DNA of 64,000 bases from Scatomorpha sp964367935 (lineage in GTDB: Bacteria; Bacillota; Clostridia; Oscillospirales; Oscillospiraceae). Both the position numbers and the translations under genes were made by a program. The DNA lies in the NCBI GenBank assembly GCA_964367935.1, contig CAYIYZ010000001.1:186001-250000 (forward strand), written 5' to 3'. Below, one piece after another: positions 34,574 through 43,146 of this stretch; position 1 is the first letter of the stretch, and each line of letters opens with the position of its first letter. The notes under the pieces were generated by a model, which made no database searches, had not been told where the DNA came from, and worked only from the letters and a program-made list of their open reading frames with translations.

Positions 34574-35614
34574 ATGGAGAGATCGTATTCGGATAGTTAT
34601 GCGGCATCGGGCGTTGATATAGAGGCGGGCTACAGGGCTGTAGAGCTCATGAAGTCGCATATAGCACGCACGGTGACGAGCGGTGTGTTATCGGGCATAG
34701 GCGGCTTCGGCGGCATGTTCGAGCTTGACACTAAGGGCATGGAGCGCCCCGTATTGGTATCGGGCACAGACGGTGTGGGCACAAAACTGCGTATGGCGTT
34801 TTTAACGGACAAGCATGACACGGTTGGTATAGACTGTGTAGCAATGTGCGTGAACGATATAGTGTGTTGCGGTGCGAGACCTTTGTTTTTCCTCGACTAT
34901 ATAGCTTGCGGCAAGAACACGCCCGAGCGTATAGAGCTTATCGTTAAGGGCGTAGCCGAGGGATGCGTGCAGAGTACTGCGGCGCTCGTAGGCGGTGAGA
35001 CGGCAGAAATGCCGGGATTTTACGAGCCTGATGAGTATGACATCGCCGGCTTTGCGGTCGGTGTGGTTGATAAGAAGGACATCATAGACGGCAGTACCAT
35101 GGGTGAGGGCGATGTGATTATCGCCTTACCCTCCTCGGGTGTACACTCGAACGGTTTTTCCTTGGTGCGTCGTGTGTTCGACGTGGACAAGGCTGATTTG
35201 ACTGTACCTATGGCGGAGCTTAGCGGTAAGAGCTTGGGCGAGACCCTGCTCACACCGACGAAGATATATGTAAAGCCCATACTTGCGCTATTGGAGCAGA
35301 TTAAAGTTAAGGGCATATCACATATAACCGGCGGCGGCTTCTACGAGAACGTACCACGCAGTATCCCCGAGGGTCTGACGGCACGTATAGAAAAGAGCGC
35401 AGTGCGTACGCCTGAGATATTTAAGCTAATCGCAGAGCGTGGCAATGTGCCTGAGCGTGATATGTACAATACCTTTAATATGGGTGTGGGCATGTGTGTT
35501 ATAGTGTCGGCGGAGGATACAGAGCGTGCGCTTAGCATTTTATGCGCCTCGGGCGAGGACGCCTATGTCATAGGCGACATTGTAAAGGGCAATACGAGGA
35601 TAGACCTGTGGTAA
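34574..35614 (+). CDS. purM: AIR synthetase
   Basis: ATP-dependent ring closure of FGAM to AIR. It is 346 aa. Seen: YAASGVDIEAGYRAVELMK, SGTDGVGTKLRMAF, the CVNDIVCCGA motif, LVGGETAEMPGFY, LPSSGVHSNGFSLVRRV and HITGGGFYENVPR, all family hallmarks. It begins 21 nt after purF with GTAGGAT before the ATG. The last 7 nt overlap the GTG start of purN. Confidence 0.96.
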   Translation: MERSYSDSYAASGVDIEAGYRAVELMKSHIARTVTSGVLSGIGGFGGMFELDTKGMERPVLVSGTDGVGTKLRMAFLTDKHDTVGIDCVAMCVNDIVCCGARPLFFLDYIACGKNTPERIELIVKGVAEGCVQSTAALVGGETAEMPGFYEPDEYDIAGFAVGVVDKKDIIDGSTMGEGDVIIALPSSGVHSNGFSLVRRVFDVDKADLTVPMAELSGKSLGETLLTPTKIYVKPILALLEQIKVKGISHITGGGFYENVPRSIPEGLTARIEKSAVRTPEIFKLIAERGNVPERDMYNTFNMGVGMCVIVSAEDTERALSILCASGEDAYVIGDIVKGNTRIDLW

Positions 35615-36222
35615 AGACTAGGATAGCGGTTTTCGTGTCGGGCGGCGGCACTAACTTGCAAGCACTGCTTGATGCCGAGGCGCAGGGCTCTTTGCCCTCG
35701 GGTGAGCTTGTGCTCGTGCTGTCAAATAAGAAGGGCGTGTACGCCTTGGAGCGTGCGGCGGCGGCAGGTGTCGCTTCGGTCGTCGTTGAGCGTGGCGAGG
35801 ATTTCGAGGAGCGTATAGAGGCGGCACTTGTAGAGCAGGGCGCCCAGATGATAGTGCTTGCCGGCTTTCTCAGCATACTCAGTGCGGAATTCACAGAGCG
35901 ATGGGCAGGGCGCATAATAAATGTGCATCCATCACTTTTACCCGATTTCGGCGGCGTGGGCTATTACGGTAGACGAGTGCACGAGGCTGTGCTTGAAAGC
36001 GGCGTGAAGCGCACGGGTGCGACTGTACACTACGTAAACGCCGAGCCTGACGGCGGTGAGATAATCATGCAGAAGGCTGTGGATGTACTGCCGGATGACA
36101 GCGTTGAGAGCCTTGCTGACAGGGTATTGCGTGAGGCGGAATGGAAGATACTCCCCGCTGCTACGGAATACTTGGCATTCGAGTTGGGTAAGGTCTTGAG
36201 ACCAGAGCAAGAAGGAGAGTAG
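35608..36222 (+). CDS. purN: GAR transformylase
   Basis: Moves a formyl group from 10-formyl-THF to GAR. It is 204 aa. Seen: VFVSGGGTNLQALLD at the N-terminus, catalytic INVHPSLLPDF, and ATVHYVNAEPDGGEIIMQ with the catalytic Asp. The loop between them (GGVGYYGRRVHEAVLESG) differs from the E. coli GLHTH form, a subgroup trait. The start is GTG 35608, with GAGG 8 nt upstream; the frame extends further up inside purM but without a ribosome site. Confidence 0.93.
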   Translation: MVKTRIAVFVSGGGTNLQALLDAEAQGSLPSGELVLVLSNKKGVYALERAAAAGVASVVVERGEDFEERIEAALVEQGAQMIVLAGFLSILSAEFTERWAGRIINVHPSLLPDFGGVGYYGRRVHEAVLESGVKRTGATVHYVNAEPDGGEIIMQKAVDVLPDDSVESLADRVLREAEWKILPAATEYLAFELGKVLRPEQEGE

Positions 36223-36226
36223 CAAT

Positions 36227-36901
36227 ATGACAGATATATTCAAGTACTTAGAGGAGCGTCCCTATCCGGGCAGAGGAATATTGATGGGGCATACGCCCTC
36301 GGGCAAATTTCTGAGCCTCTACTTTATTATGGGACGCAGTGTAAACAGCAGAAACAGGATATTCCTACGCACGGATGACGGTATGCGTACAAAAGCGCAT
36401 GACGATAGTCTGGTGACGGATCCGTCCCTCATAATATACCATCCCGTGCGTCGCAGGGGATACGGCCTTATTGTCACGAACGGAGATCAGACAGACACAA
36501 TCTGCGAGATGATGGACGAGGGTTCAAGCTTTATCGACGCCTTGGCGACACGTGAGTTTGAGCCGGACGCACCTAACTACACACCTCGTATCTCGGGCAT
36601 TATGCGTCCGAACGGTGAATATATGCTCTCTATATTAAAGACGCCCGATGGTAAGCGTTGCGAGCGCTTTTACTACAGCTATGCACCACGTAACGGGCGT
36701 GGACATTTCATCAGCACCTATGACGGCTATAGCGGTGATCCGCTCACTTCCTTTTACGGTGAGCCCATAGCTATAGAATTGCCTGAAATGAGTATGGCGG
36801 ATCTGGCACAGGGTGTGTGGTTGAGTCTTAACGAGGACAACAGAGTCGCACTTTGGGCGGACGTTGACGGCGAGGACAAGATAATAAATAAGCATATGTA
36901 G
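36227..36901 (+). CDS. purO: Archaeal-type IMP cyclohydrolase (PurO family)
   Basis: A protein of 224 aa matching the stand-alone IMP cyclohydrolase family (PF07826), which closes FAICAR to IMP in many archaea and in some clostridia. Seen: RPYPGRGILMG, a conserved early R-G-I-L pattern, YHPVRRRGYGLIVTNGDQTD, FEPDAPNYTPRISGI and a GHFISTY.GYSGDPL.SF.GEP block. It shares no motifs with bifunctional PurH. It starts 4 nt after purN with GGAGAG. It takes the place that purH holds in other pur operons, so AICAR formyltransferase must be encoded elsewhere. Confidence 0.82.
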   Translation: MTDIFKYLEERPYPGRGILMGHTPSGKFLSLYFIMGRSVNSRNRIFLRTDDGMRTKAHDDSLVTDPSLIIYHPVRRRGYGLIVTNGDQTDTICEMMDEGSSFIDALATREFEPDAPNYTPRISGIMRPNGEYMLSILKTPDGKRCERFYYSYAPRNGRGHFISTYDGYSGDPLTSFYGEPIAIELPEMSMADLAQGVWLSLNEDNRVALWADVDGEDKIINKHM

Positions 36902-36915
36902 ATATATAAATAAAC

Positions 36916-36950
36916 AAGCTGACACCTACAAAGTGTCAGCTTATTTATTT
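36916..36950 (+). terminator. Terminator of pur operon
   Basis: Stem AAGCTGACAC/GTGTCAGCTT (36916-36925 with 36933-36942) followed by a T-rich tract, 15 nt after the purO stop. Confidence 0.82.
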
Positions 36951-36981
36951 ATGTTTTACACACTCTCATTTGACCTTCCAT

Positions 36982-37017
36982 ACAAAAATCGGCACCTCAT
37001 TTCTGAGGTGCCGATTT
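36982..37017 (-). terminator. Terminator of the BMP-family lipoprotein gene
   Basis: A 14-bp perfect stem (36986-36999 with 37004-37017) with a 4-nt loop; on the minus strand it is followed by a T run. It lies about 50 nt after the lipoprotein stop and faces the pur terminator. Confidence 0.82.
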
Positions 37018-37066
37018 ACATTTAAGTAGAGCCCTACTATAGGGCGTCCTTTGCGCAAGCTAAGGC

Positions 37067-38242
37067 TTAAGCAACGATGTTCAGAGTTGTGGACTCAGAA
37101 ACAGTCGGGTAAGTCTCAGTGTCAGCAGAAGGATCGATAACGATGGTGCCATCGATGATCATAGCGATAGCAGCTTCGTACTCTTCCATAGTGAAGGTCT
37201 CGAACTCCCAAGACTCTTCAGCAGTGGGGATACCAACGAAGTCACCCTCAGCCAAGCTGTAGTTGATGACCATGCCGCCGTAGTTAGCCCAGTTGCCTGC
37301 AGCAAGCTCGGATAGAGCGTTAGCTGTAGCATTGGGAAGAAGCTTAACAGCAGATGTCAAGAAGGGGTTGTAAGCGTAATCATCAGTCTCACCAAGGTAA
37401 TGCTGATCACTGTCAACGCCTATAACCATGCCCTCGTAGCCGAGTGCAGCCTCAACAGCCGAAGTCCAGATGCCGCCGCCGCAAGCGAATACGACCTCTG
37501 TGCCCGAAGAGTACCAGCCTTCCATCTTCGCTGTGATGCTTGCATCACCGAAGAACTGGCCGCCGTAGGTGTAGTTAATTGCGATATCTGTGCCCATCTC
37601 CTGAGCAGCGTAGTCAGCACCCTGTATGTAGCCGTAGCCGAAGCGTACAACAGCAGGAACAGCCATACCGCCCAAGTAACCGAGCTGAGTGTATCCGTCC
37701 TTAACAGCTGCGTAGCCAGCAAGCCAGCCTGCCTGCTCCTCAGAGAAAGTGATGCATGTCAGGTTCTCTGCAGGCATACCGTCGCCGAAGTTAGACTGGT
37801 CGATGTCAAGTGCTATAAAGTGTACATCGGGGTACTGAGGGGGGATGTCGATAACGTTCTGACCGAACAAGAATCCGGGCATAACGATAACGTCTGCGCC
37901 CTCTGTTATAGCCTGTACTATGGATGCGGCACGCGCATCGTTAGTGTCAGCTGTGGGCTGATAGTACTCATGCTCAACGTTGTTAGCCTCGGCATATGCA
38001 ACTACGCCTTCCCATGTGCCCTGGTTAAAGGACTCATCGTCGATAGTGCCAACGTCAGTTACCAATGCGATCTTCATGATCACGGGCTCTGCCGGGGTCT
38101 CGGATTCTGCAGGAGCTGCGCTCTCTGCGGGTGCTTCGCTCTCTGCCGGTGCTGCGCTCTCTGCAGGTGCCTCATCACCACCGCAAGCTGCAAGTGCAAA
38201 CAGCATTGTCATCGCCAAAAGCAATACAAGAAGCTTTTTCAT
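37067..38242 (-). CDS. BMP-family (PnrA/Med-like) substrate-binding lipoprotein
   Basis: A lipoprotein of 391 aa. Signal peptide MKKLLVLLLAMTMLFALAAC with lipidated Cys20, then a linker of repeated APAES units (about 23-55), then a type I periplasmic-binding fold (about 57-391) with VTDVGTIDDESFNQGTWEG, a family hallmark. BMP proteins bind purine nucleosides (PnrA, Med) or related ligands for ABC importers. No permease or ATPase is adjacent. ATG 38242 has GGAGG 8 nt upstream. The purine operon next door fits nucleoside uptake but does not prove it. Confidence 0.9.
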   Translation of the reverse strand: MKKLLVLLLAMTMLFALAACGGDEAPAESAAPAESEAPAESAAPAESETPAEPVIMKIALVTDVGTIDDESFNQGTWEGVVAYAEANNVEHEYYQPTADTNDARAASIVQAITEGADVIVMPGFLFGQNVIDIPPQYPDVHFIALDIDQSNFGDGMPAENLTCITFSEEQAGWLAGYAAVKDGYTQLGYLGGMAVPAVVRFGYGYIQGADYAAQEMGTDIAINYTYGGQFFGDASITAKMEGWYSSGTEVVFACGGGIWTSAVEAALGYEGMVIGVDSDQHYLGETDDYAYNPFLTSAVKLLPNATANALSELAAGNWANYGGMVINYSLAEGDFVGIPTAEESWEFETFTMEEYEAAIAMIIDGTIVIDPSADTETYPTVSESTTLNIVA

Positions 38243-38298
38243 TTCGGTTTCCTCCAATTTTTTGTTAATTTGACGCACATTTTACATACGCCAATCTA

Positions 38299-38327
38299 AT
38301 CATACCACAACACTCCCAACATTTCAA
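38299..38327 (-). promoter_or_regulatory. Promoter of the BMP-family lipoprotein gene
   Basis: Minus strand TTGAAA (38327-38322), 17 bp, TATGAT (38304-38299), followed by a leader of about 50 nt. The leader is too short for a riboswitch. Confidence 0.75.
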
Positions 38328-38408
38328 GATATACAGAGCTAAATGTTACAAAATGTAGAAATTTAATGTAAAGCCGCCGCCCGCCACAGCTTGCCATGCC
38401 TGAGAGAC

Positions 38409-38446
38409 GCAAAAAAGCATGGGCGAGTTATGCCCACGCTTTTTTG
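38409..38446 (-). terminator. Terminator after the c-di-GMP operon
   Basis: Stem AAAAAAGC.TGGGC with GCCCA.GCTTTTTT (one mismatch), about 10 nt after the EAL gene stop; T-rich on both strands, so it may act in both directions. Confidence 0.75.
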
Positions 38447-38454
38447 CATCAAGT

Positions 38455-40380
38455 TTATCCTAAGAAGGTCATTGCCTCTTCTATGGAAACAGGCTTTGAG
38501 AAGAAGTAGCCTTGGATATAGTCGCACTTACAAGAAACACATAGCTCTTTTTGCTCTAAGTCTTCTATTCCTTCAACGATTATCTTCTTGTTCGTCGCCT
38601 TAATTCCTAATATTAGATATTCAAAGAACTTCCGGTTTTGTTGAGATTTAGTAGCAGCGAGCAGCAAGCTTCTGTCGATTTTAATTATATCAAGCGGCAA
38701 ATCCAAAAATACGCTCATATTCGAGTACTCAATTCCAAAGTCGTCAAGCTCAAACACGAAGCCCTTTTCCTGCATCCTTCTCATGACCTTTTTCATATTG
38801 AAGCTATCCGAGATAAGGACTCTTTCCGTGATCTCTATTTTAATCATCGACGGCGGAATATTGTACTTATCTAAAATCGCCGTAACCTCTTCGACCATAT
38901 TGGGAAGGGCGAACTGAAAGTATGGGAAGTTGACCGAGATAGATTCAAACTGCGGCCCCAACTCATCACCGTCCAGCAGGGCCCGCAAATCCCTACACAC
39001 AATCTCCAAAACCTTATATGTGATTTTTGTAATCAGTCCGTTTTTTTCAGCCAGCTCAATAAAGCTGTTCGGATACAATAATTTCCCCTTTTCAAGCATT
39101 CGCACCAAGGCCTCCGCTTTAGTGAATGCATTTTTTTCAATAGAGAAAATCGGCTGATAATGAACGACAAAATCATTGTTAATGAGCGCATCTTTAATTT
39201 TTTGCGTCATTATATTCTTCTCAGACATATTCTGCATAATGGAAATGTCATATAAGTATCTCTCATCGCCGGACTTTTCTTTCAAGGTGCGCACCGAGTA
39301 ATCCGCAGCTGAAATTAGATCTTTTAAGTTCTTGGAAAACATAGGATAATCGACCCTGACAAAAATCAAATCTAAAATCACATCTAAACCTTCTATCAAC
39401 AGCGGATGATTCAGTTCATCTATAACCGCATTTACCCTCTTGAAACAGTCTTCGCTTAGGTCTTTTGAAAGGATGGCAAACTCGTCACCGCTATATCTAA
39501 ATGTGTTATTTGAAGAAAATTTCTTTGCCAGTTCTCCGGAAACTAATCTCAAGAGCTTGTCGCCCATTTCAAGTCCGTATCGTTCATTCACACTTTTGAA
39601 ATTGCGCAAACTTATTATGTACAAGGAAAAATACTCGTTATTTTTAATGTTCTCGTTTATTTTATGAGTCAGGGCAAGCCGGTTATTAACGCCGGTTAAA
39701 TGGTCTGCCGCCTTTCGCACATTTTGGATATACAGATGTACAATCAAAATGCCCAAAGTGTAGCTTGCACCGGTAAGGATGACATCGTCCATAAAAAATT
39801 GGAGCAAAATCAAGCTTAAAGAAATGATGAAAGTAGAACTTAACACTTGCATTATTTCTTTATATACGGTTTTCCGGTTTTTAAGCGCAAGATATAATAA
39901 CATCAACACATAAAATCCATTGATAATAAAAGGCGCCTGGTACCAATCGCCTCTTATATAGTAGTTATTCGCATCTATTGTAAACACTTTGTCTGTAACT
40001 ACATTCGCCAATATAATTATTATATAGATTATATAGGGGACGCAATATGGTACCAGCTTTTTATAATTACTTTTTTCTCTTGTACTGTGCTCGGTTAAGG
40101 TAACCGAATATAGGATAAACATCACAGGTAGCAAGGGCAAAAACACAAAATACAAGAGTATTAAGGTATAGGATATAAAGTAACTTGAATAAGCTGCAAA
40201 AGTAGTGGTGCTCAGAACAGACGTGATAGTCAGCGCAACACTAATAAAGGCTGAGTAATACATAGCCTTCAAAAATTTAAATCTAAGGTTCCTTACTTCA
40301 TAATCTCGCCTAAAGCTGATTATGATAGCTGTCAAAATAAACAGGGCAGTATATTCAGACAGCAAGTTATATTCTAACAT
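38455..40380 (-). CDS. Membrane GGDEF-EAL protein, likely c-di-GMP phosphodiesterase
   Basis: A protein of 641 aa: about eight N-terminal membrane helices (1-225), a GGDEF domain (about 230-375) and a C-terminal EAL domain (about 390-640). The GGDEF site reads RYSGDEF and has no RxxD inhibitory site. The EAL domain keeps KAEALVRM, EITERV, DDFGIEYSN (usually DDFGTGYSS), KIDRSLL and VEGIED, so the metal-binding Glu and Asp residues look intact. It probably hydrolyses c-di-GMP to pGpG, with the GGDEF part perhaps regulatory. It is third in the operon, 68 nt after the middle gene. Codons are A/T-rich compared with neighbours. Confidence 0.9.
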   Translation of the reverse strand: MLEYNLLSEYTALFILTAIIISFRRDYEVRNLRFKFLKAMYYSAFISVALTITSVLSTTTFAAYSSYFISYTLILLYFVFLPLLPVMFILYSVTLTEHSTREKSNYKKLVPYCVPYIIYIIIILANVVTDKVFTIDANNYYIRGDWYQAPFIINGFYVLMLLYLALKNRKTVYKEIMQVLSSTFIISLSLILLQFFMDDVILTGASYTLGILIVHLYIQNVRKAADHLTGVNNRLALTHKINENIKNNEYFSLYIISLRNFKSVNERYGLEMGDKLLRLVSGELAKKFSSNNTFRYSGDEFAILSKDLSEDCFKRVNAVIDELNHPLLIEGLDVILDLIFVRVDYPMFSKNLKDLISAADYSVRTLKEKSGDERYLYDISIMQNMSEKNIMTQKIKDALINNDFVVHYQPIFSIEKNAFTKAEALVRMLEKGKLLYPNSFIELAEKNGLITKITYKVLEIVCRDLRALLDGDELGPQFESISVNFPYFQFALPNMVEEVTAILDKYNIPPSMIKIEITERVLISDSFNMKKVMRRMQEKGFVFELDDFGIEYSNMSVFLDLPLDIIKIDRSLLLAATKSQQNRKFFEYLILGIKATNKKIIVEGIEDLEQKELCVSCKCDYIQGYFFSKPVSIEEAMTFLG

Positions 40381-40448
40381 TTATGCGCACCTTCAACCGC
40401 AATTACGCCTTTCCGTTGCTTGATTGTTCAAAGCCTACCTAAGGCCTA

Positions 40449-41672
40449 TCACTTAACCGAAACAACCTTTCTGTGTTTATTGTTGCGTCTCTTCAATTCG
40501 TACATGCGTGTGTCGGCTATAGCAATAAGCTCTGTCGCCGTAATATCTTCGTTTGCATGTTTAAATGCAACTCCATAGCTTATTGAAGTCTTATAAGGTT
40601 TGTTGAAAAGCTTGGGAATATTTATAACCGCTTTATAGCTCTGGATGAGTCGCTTTGTCACATCATCCTCAGCATCACACTTTCCGATAATGACAACCTC
40701 GTCACCGCCATACCTACATGCCACATCATTTTTGAAGTAGTCTTGCAGTATTTCAGCCACCGTTTTAATGTAGAAGTCTCCCTCTTCATGGCCGTGACTA
40801 TCATTGACCGTTTTAAGTCCGTCGAGATCTACAAAGGCAACGAAGAACAGAATGTTTTCGTTAATCCTCTTCTGAATAAGCTCGTTGGCATAGTCTCTTG
40901 TATATAGGTATGTCAGCGTGTCCTTTATAGCAGCTTTTTCAAGGTCTTTGATCTTTTCCAAGTCTTCGGTGTTTTTTAGGCTGAGCCTCTTATACGTCTC
41001 CGTTTGGATTCTGAGCTCCGCTAAATTGTAAGCGAAAACGATAAACACCGCAAAAGCACTTATAACTATAAAGCCCAAAATAACATAGTGAACCAGCAAC
41101 CTAATTCCGCCATCTGCTTCTATTGTCAGGAAGAAGGCGAACAAAGTACCGAAAAGGATGGAGTAGGCAGTTGTTAAAAACGCAAGGTTTTTACTATCTG
41201 ACAAAATCGTATCGAGCGAGTTTCTCGGTATCATCTTCCTAGCAAAGCCTATGGTCGAAATCGAGACAGCAAAGCATACTGTCGCAACTATAAGCGAAAG
41301 CTCAAGGTCGTTTACTACATTAACAACCGTGTTGTGAGTAAATATCGCCATCGTCGCGAGTACCGCCAACCTCTTTGCAAAGAGGTTGATCGTAAATGTA
41401 ACTGAGATAAACAGCATTTGAACTAAGCTCGCTTTAAATGCTATTCTCGTCTCCACAATTAATAGAAGAGCATAAAGAAAAATTGATATAGCCTCATAAT
41501 TTGAAGAGACATGAAATATATAGACCAACCAGAAAGTTAGGTTAATCATTCCGCACACAAGGCCAGCCATTCGTGGATATTTGTTTACATTGAATATGTA
41601 TGTGCAATATGAGAAAAACGTAAGATGGTAGCCTATAAAGGATATGACGAGAAGAACTAATAATAAGGTCAT
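40449..41672 (-). CDS. Membrane diguanylate cyclase-like protein (GGDEV)
   Basis: A protein of 407 aa: about six to seven membrane helices (1-225), a short coiled-coil (about 228-250), then a GGDEF-family domain with FVDLDGLKTVNDSHGHEEGD and an active-site loop RYGGDEVV. Val replaces the usual Phe, and the position of the inhibitory RxxD reads FKND, so product inhibition is probably lost. It overlaps the upstream cyclase gene by ATGA. The N-terminal sensor region is not a family I can name. Confidence 0.88.
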   Translation of the reverse strand: MTLLLVLLVISFIGYHLTFFSYCTYIFNVNKYPRMAGLVCGMINLTFWLVYIFHVSSNYEAISIFLYALLLIVETRIAFKASLVQMLFISVTFTINLFAKRLAVLATMAIFTHNTVVNVVNDLELSLIVATVCFAVSISTIGFARKMIPRNSLDTILSDSKNLAFLTTAYSILFGTLFAFFLTIEADGGIRLLVHYVILGFIVISAFAVFIVFAYNLAELRIQTETYKRLSLKNTEDLEKIKDLEKAAIKDTLTYLYTRDYANELIQKRINENILFFVAFVDLDGLKTVNDSHGHEEGDFYIKTVAEILQDYFKNDVACRYGGDEVVIIGKCDAEDDVTKRLIQSYKAVINIPKLFNKPYKTSISYGVAFKHANEDITATELIAIADTRMYELKRRNNKHRKVVSVK

Positions 41673-42904
41673 AAGGCACCACCCTCTCTATTTTTGTAGA
41701 ACAGAGCTTTGTTTTCTCTCATATTTTCATCGGCAACCGATAAAATATGGCTGACGCCCTGTTTTTTAACTTCCTCGTTCACGTAGATAGATCCGATACT
41801 TGCAGAAATCAAAATCTCGTCTGCTTCGTTTTGGCGCTCGATGCACTGCATTATACGCGCGACAACCTTGTTGCAGTCTTCATCTTGCGCCTTTGGCATT
41901 AAAACTAAGAATTCATCGCCGCCGATACGAGCAACGACATCATTCTCACGGACAGTACTTAAAATAGCATGTGTTACTTTAACTATGAGCCTGTCGCCGG
42001 CTTTATGGCCGTAGGTATCGTTTGTATACTTTAGGGCATTTATATCGATAAATAAAACATAAAACGAGTCGCTCTCCTCTTCGCACATTCTTTCGAGCTC
42101 ATTCATTATATATCCGCGATTAAACACGCCCGTCAGGTCATCTCTTTCGATTTTTGTAATAAGTGTTTCTTTCTGCTTCGAGATTATTTGCTGTTCGCCT
42201 ATGGCCTTATCCGAATATCTCTTGTAGAGACTTGCATCGATCAAATTTATGGCATATAGGAAGAAAAGGTAGAAAATAAGCAGCGATGTAAGCGAAATCG
42301 CCAATGAAAGTACTATCTGCTCAGGGTAAAAAACATCGCTCATCATAGTTGCGGAATGATCAAGCTGAAGGATAACTATTAGAACAACTGAGCTGAGAAG
42401 TATGATCGAGTGCTTGCTTTTTACAGTAACTCTCTGTATAGAGGTGTTGTCTATATATTTCTTAACAACTTCATGCGCCAAGGACAAGATAATGCAAATA
42501 ACAATTACAGCAATATGATCGTAAGCTGTGTCATATATTAGTTTCGCCGGTGCGATTTCAGTTATACTGCTCAGGATAATGATCAAGGGAGTTATAAATG
42601 CAGATATGTGCAAAACAAAAATCGCAGCTCCGCAGAAGACCTGCACAAAGTCTGTTTTAGATATTAGTTTAAACTCTATCGTCAGAACTACCATAAAAGC
42701 GATAATTATTATGTAGAGATCTGTGTGTAAATTCTGAGTAAAGGCAAATGTCGCAGTGTTAAGCAGAGCCAAGCCGGCAAAAGCCCACTTATTCTTTTTA
42801 CCACCTACCAACAAACTCGACGCATATGAAAAAGTCGAGAACTGGTATATAAACATAGCGACTAAAGAAATCGCAAAAAATACATTGTTTAATTCCGCAT
42901 TCAT
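41669..42904 (-). CDS. Membrane diguanylate cyclase (GGDEF with I-site)
   Basis: A protein of 411 aa: about seven membrane helices (1-215), a linker helix, then a canonical GGDEF domain with DLTGVFNRGY, FIDINALKYTNDTYGHKAGD, RENDVVARIGGDEF (RxxD inhibitory site five residues before GGDEF) and SIGSIYV. It is the one cyclase of the three with every catalytic motif. ATG 42904 is preferred (AGAGGGTG upstream) over a TTG at 42940. It is first in a three-gene operon under a strong promoter. Membrane layout resembles the middle gene, suggesting duplication. Confidence 0.9.
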   Translation of the reverse strand: MNAELNNVFFAISLVAMFIYQFSTFSYASSLLVGGKKNKWAFAGLALLNTATFAFTQNLHTDLYIIIIAFMVVLTIEFKLISKTDFVQVFCGAAIFVLHISAFITPLIIILSSITEIAPAKLIYDTAYDHIAVIVICIILSLAHEVVKKYIDNTSIQRVTVKSKHSIILLSSVVLIVILQLDHSATMMSDVFYPEQIVLSLAISLTSLLIFYLFFLYAINLIDASLYKRYSDKAIGEQQIISKQKETLITKIERDDLTGVFNRGYIMNELERMCEEESDSFYVLFIDINALKYTNDTYGHKAGDRLIVKVTHAILSTVRENDVVARIGGDEFLVLMPKAQDEDCNKVVARIMQCIERQNEADEILISASIGSIYVNEEVKKQGVSHILSVADENMRENKALFYKNREGGAL

Positions 42905-42955
42905 GTACAGCCACACCCTCTGTAGTAGTCTAAAGGACAAACGTTCTTCTCTGAT

Positions 42956-42984
42956 ATTCTATCAAAAAAATGTATAAATTTCAA
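42956..42984 (-). promoter_or_regulatory. Promoter of the c-di-GMP operon
   Basis: Minus strand TTGAAA (42984-42979), 17 bp, TAGAAT (42961-42956), about 50 nt before the first ATG. No c-di-GMP riboswitch is visible in the leader. Confidence 0.72.
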
Positions 42985-43114
42985 TAGCTTGCACGAACAA
43001 TCTTGCGCCACAGACATCTCACCTGCCACAATAGCAGCGGCATTCGCTGTTTCCCGTGACAACAAATGTTTTCAGTAAATAGATGCTTCTTTTGTAAAAT
43101 TCATGAGAAACCGA

Positions 43115-43143
43115 TACGGGGAGGGGCCTCGCCCCTCCCCGTA
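43115..43143 (-). terminator. GC-rich hairpin after spoIVB
   Basis: A 13-bp perfect stem (43115-43127 with 43131-43143) with a 3-nt loop, 3 nt after the spoIVB stop. The T-tract is weak (TCGGTTTC), so termination is likely but not certain. Confidence 0.6.
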
Positions 43144-43146
43144 CGA

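Noticed and set aside
37400..38299. Long open frame on the plus strand antisense to the BMP lipoprotein gene
   Set aside because: It is Cys/Leu-rich, has no ribosome site or domain, and mirrors codon use of the clear minus-strand gene.
42905..43146. c-di-GMP riboswitch before the cyclase operon
   Set aside because: The sequence holds a sigma-A promoter but none of the GEMM-I or GEMM-II conserved blocks.
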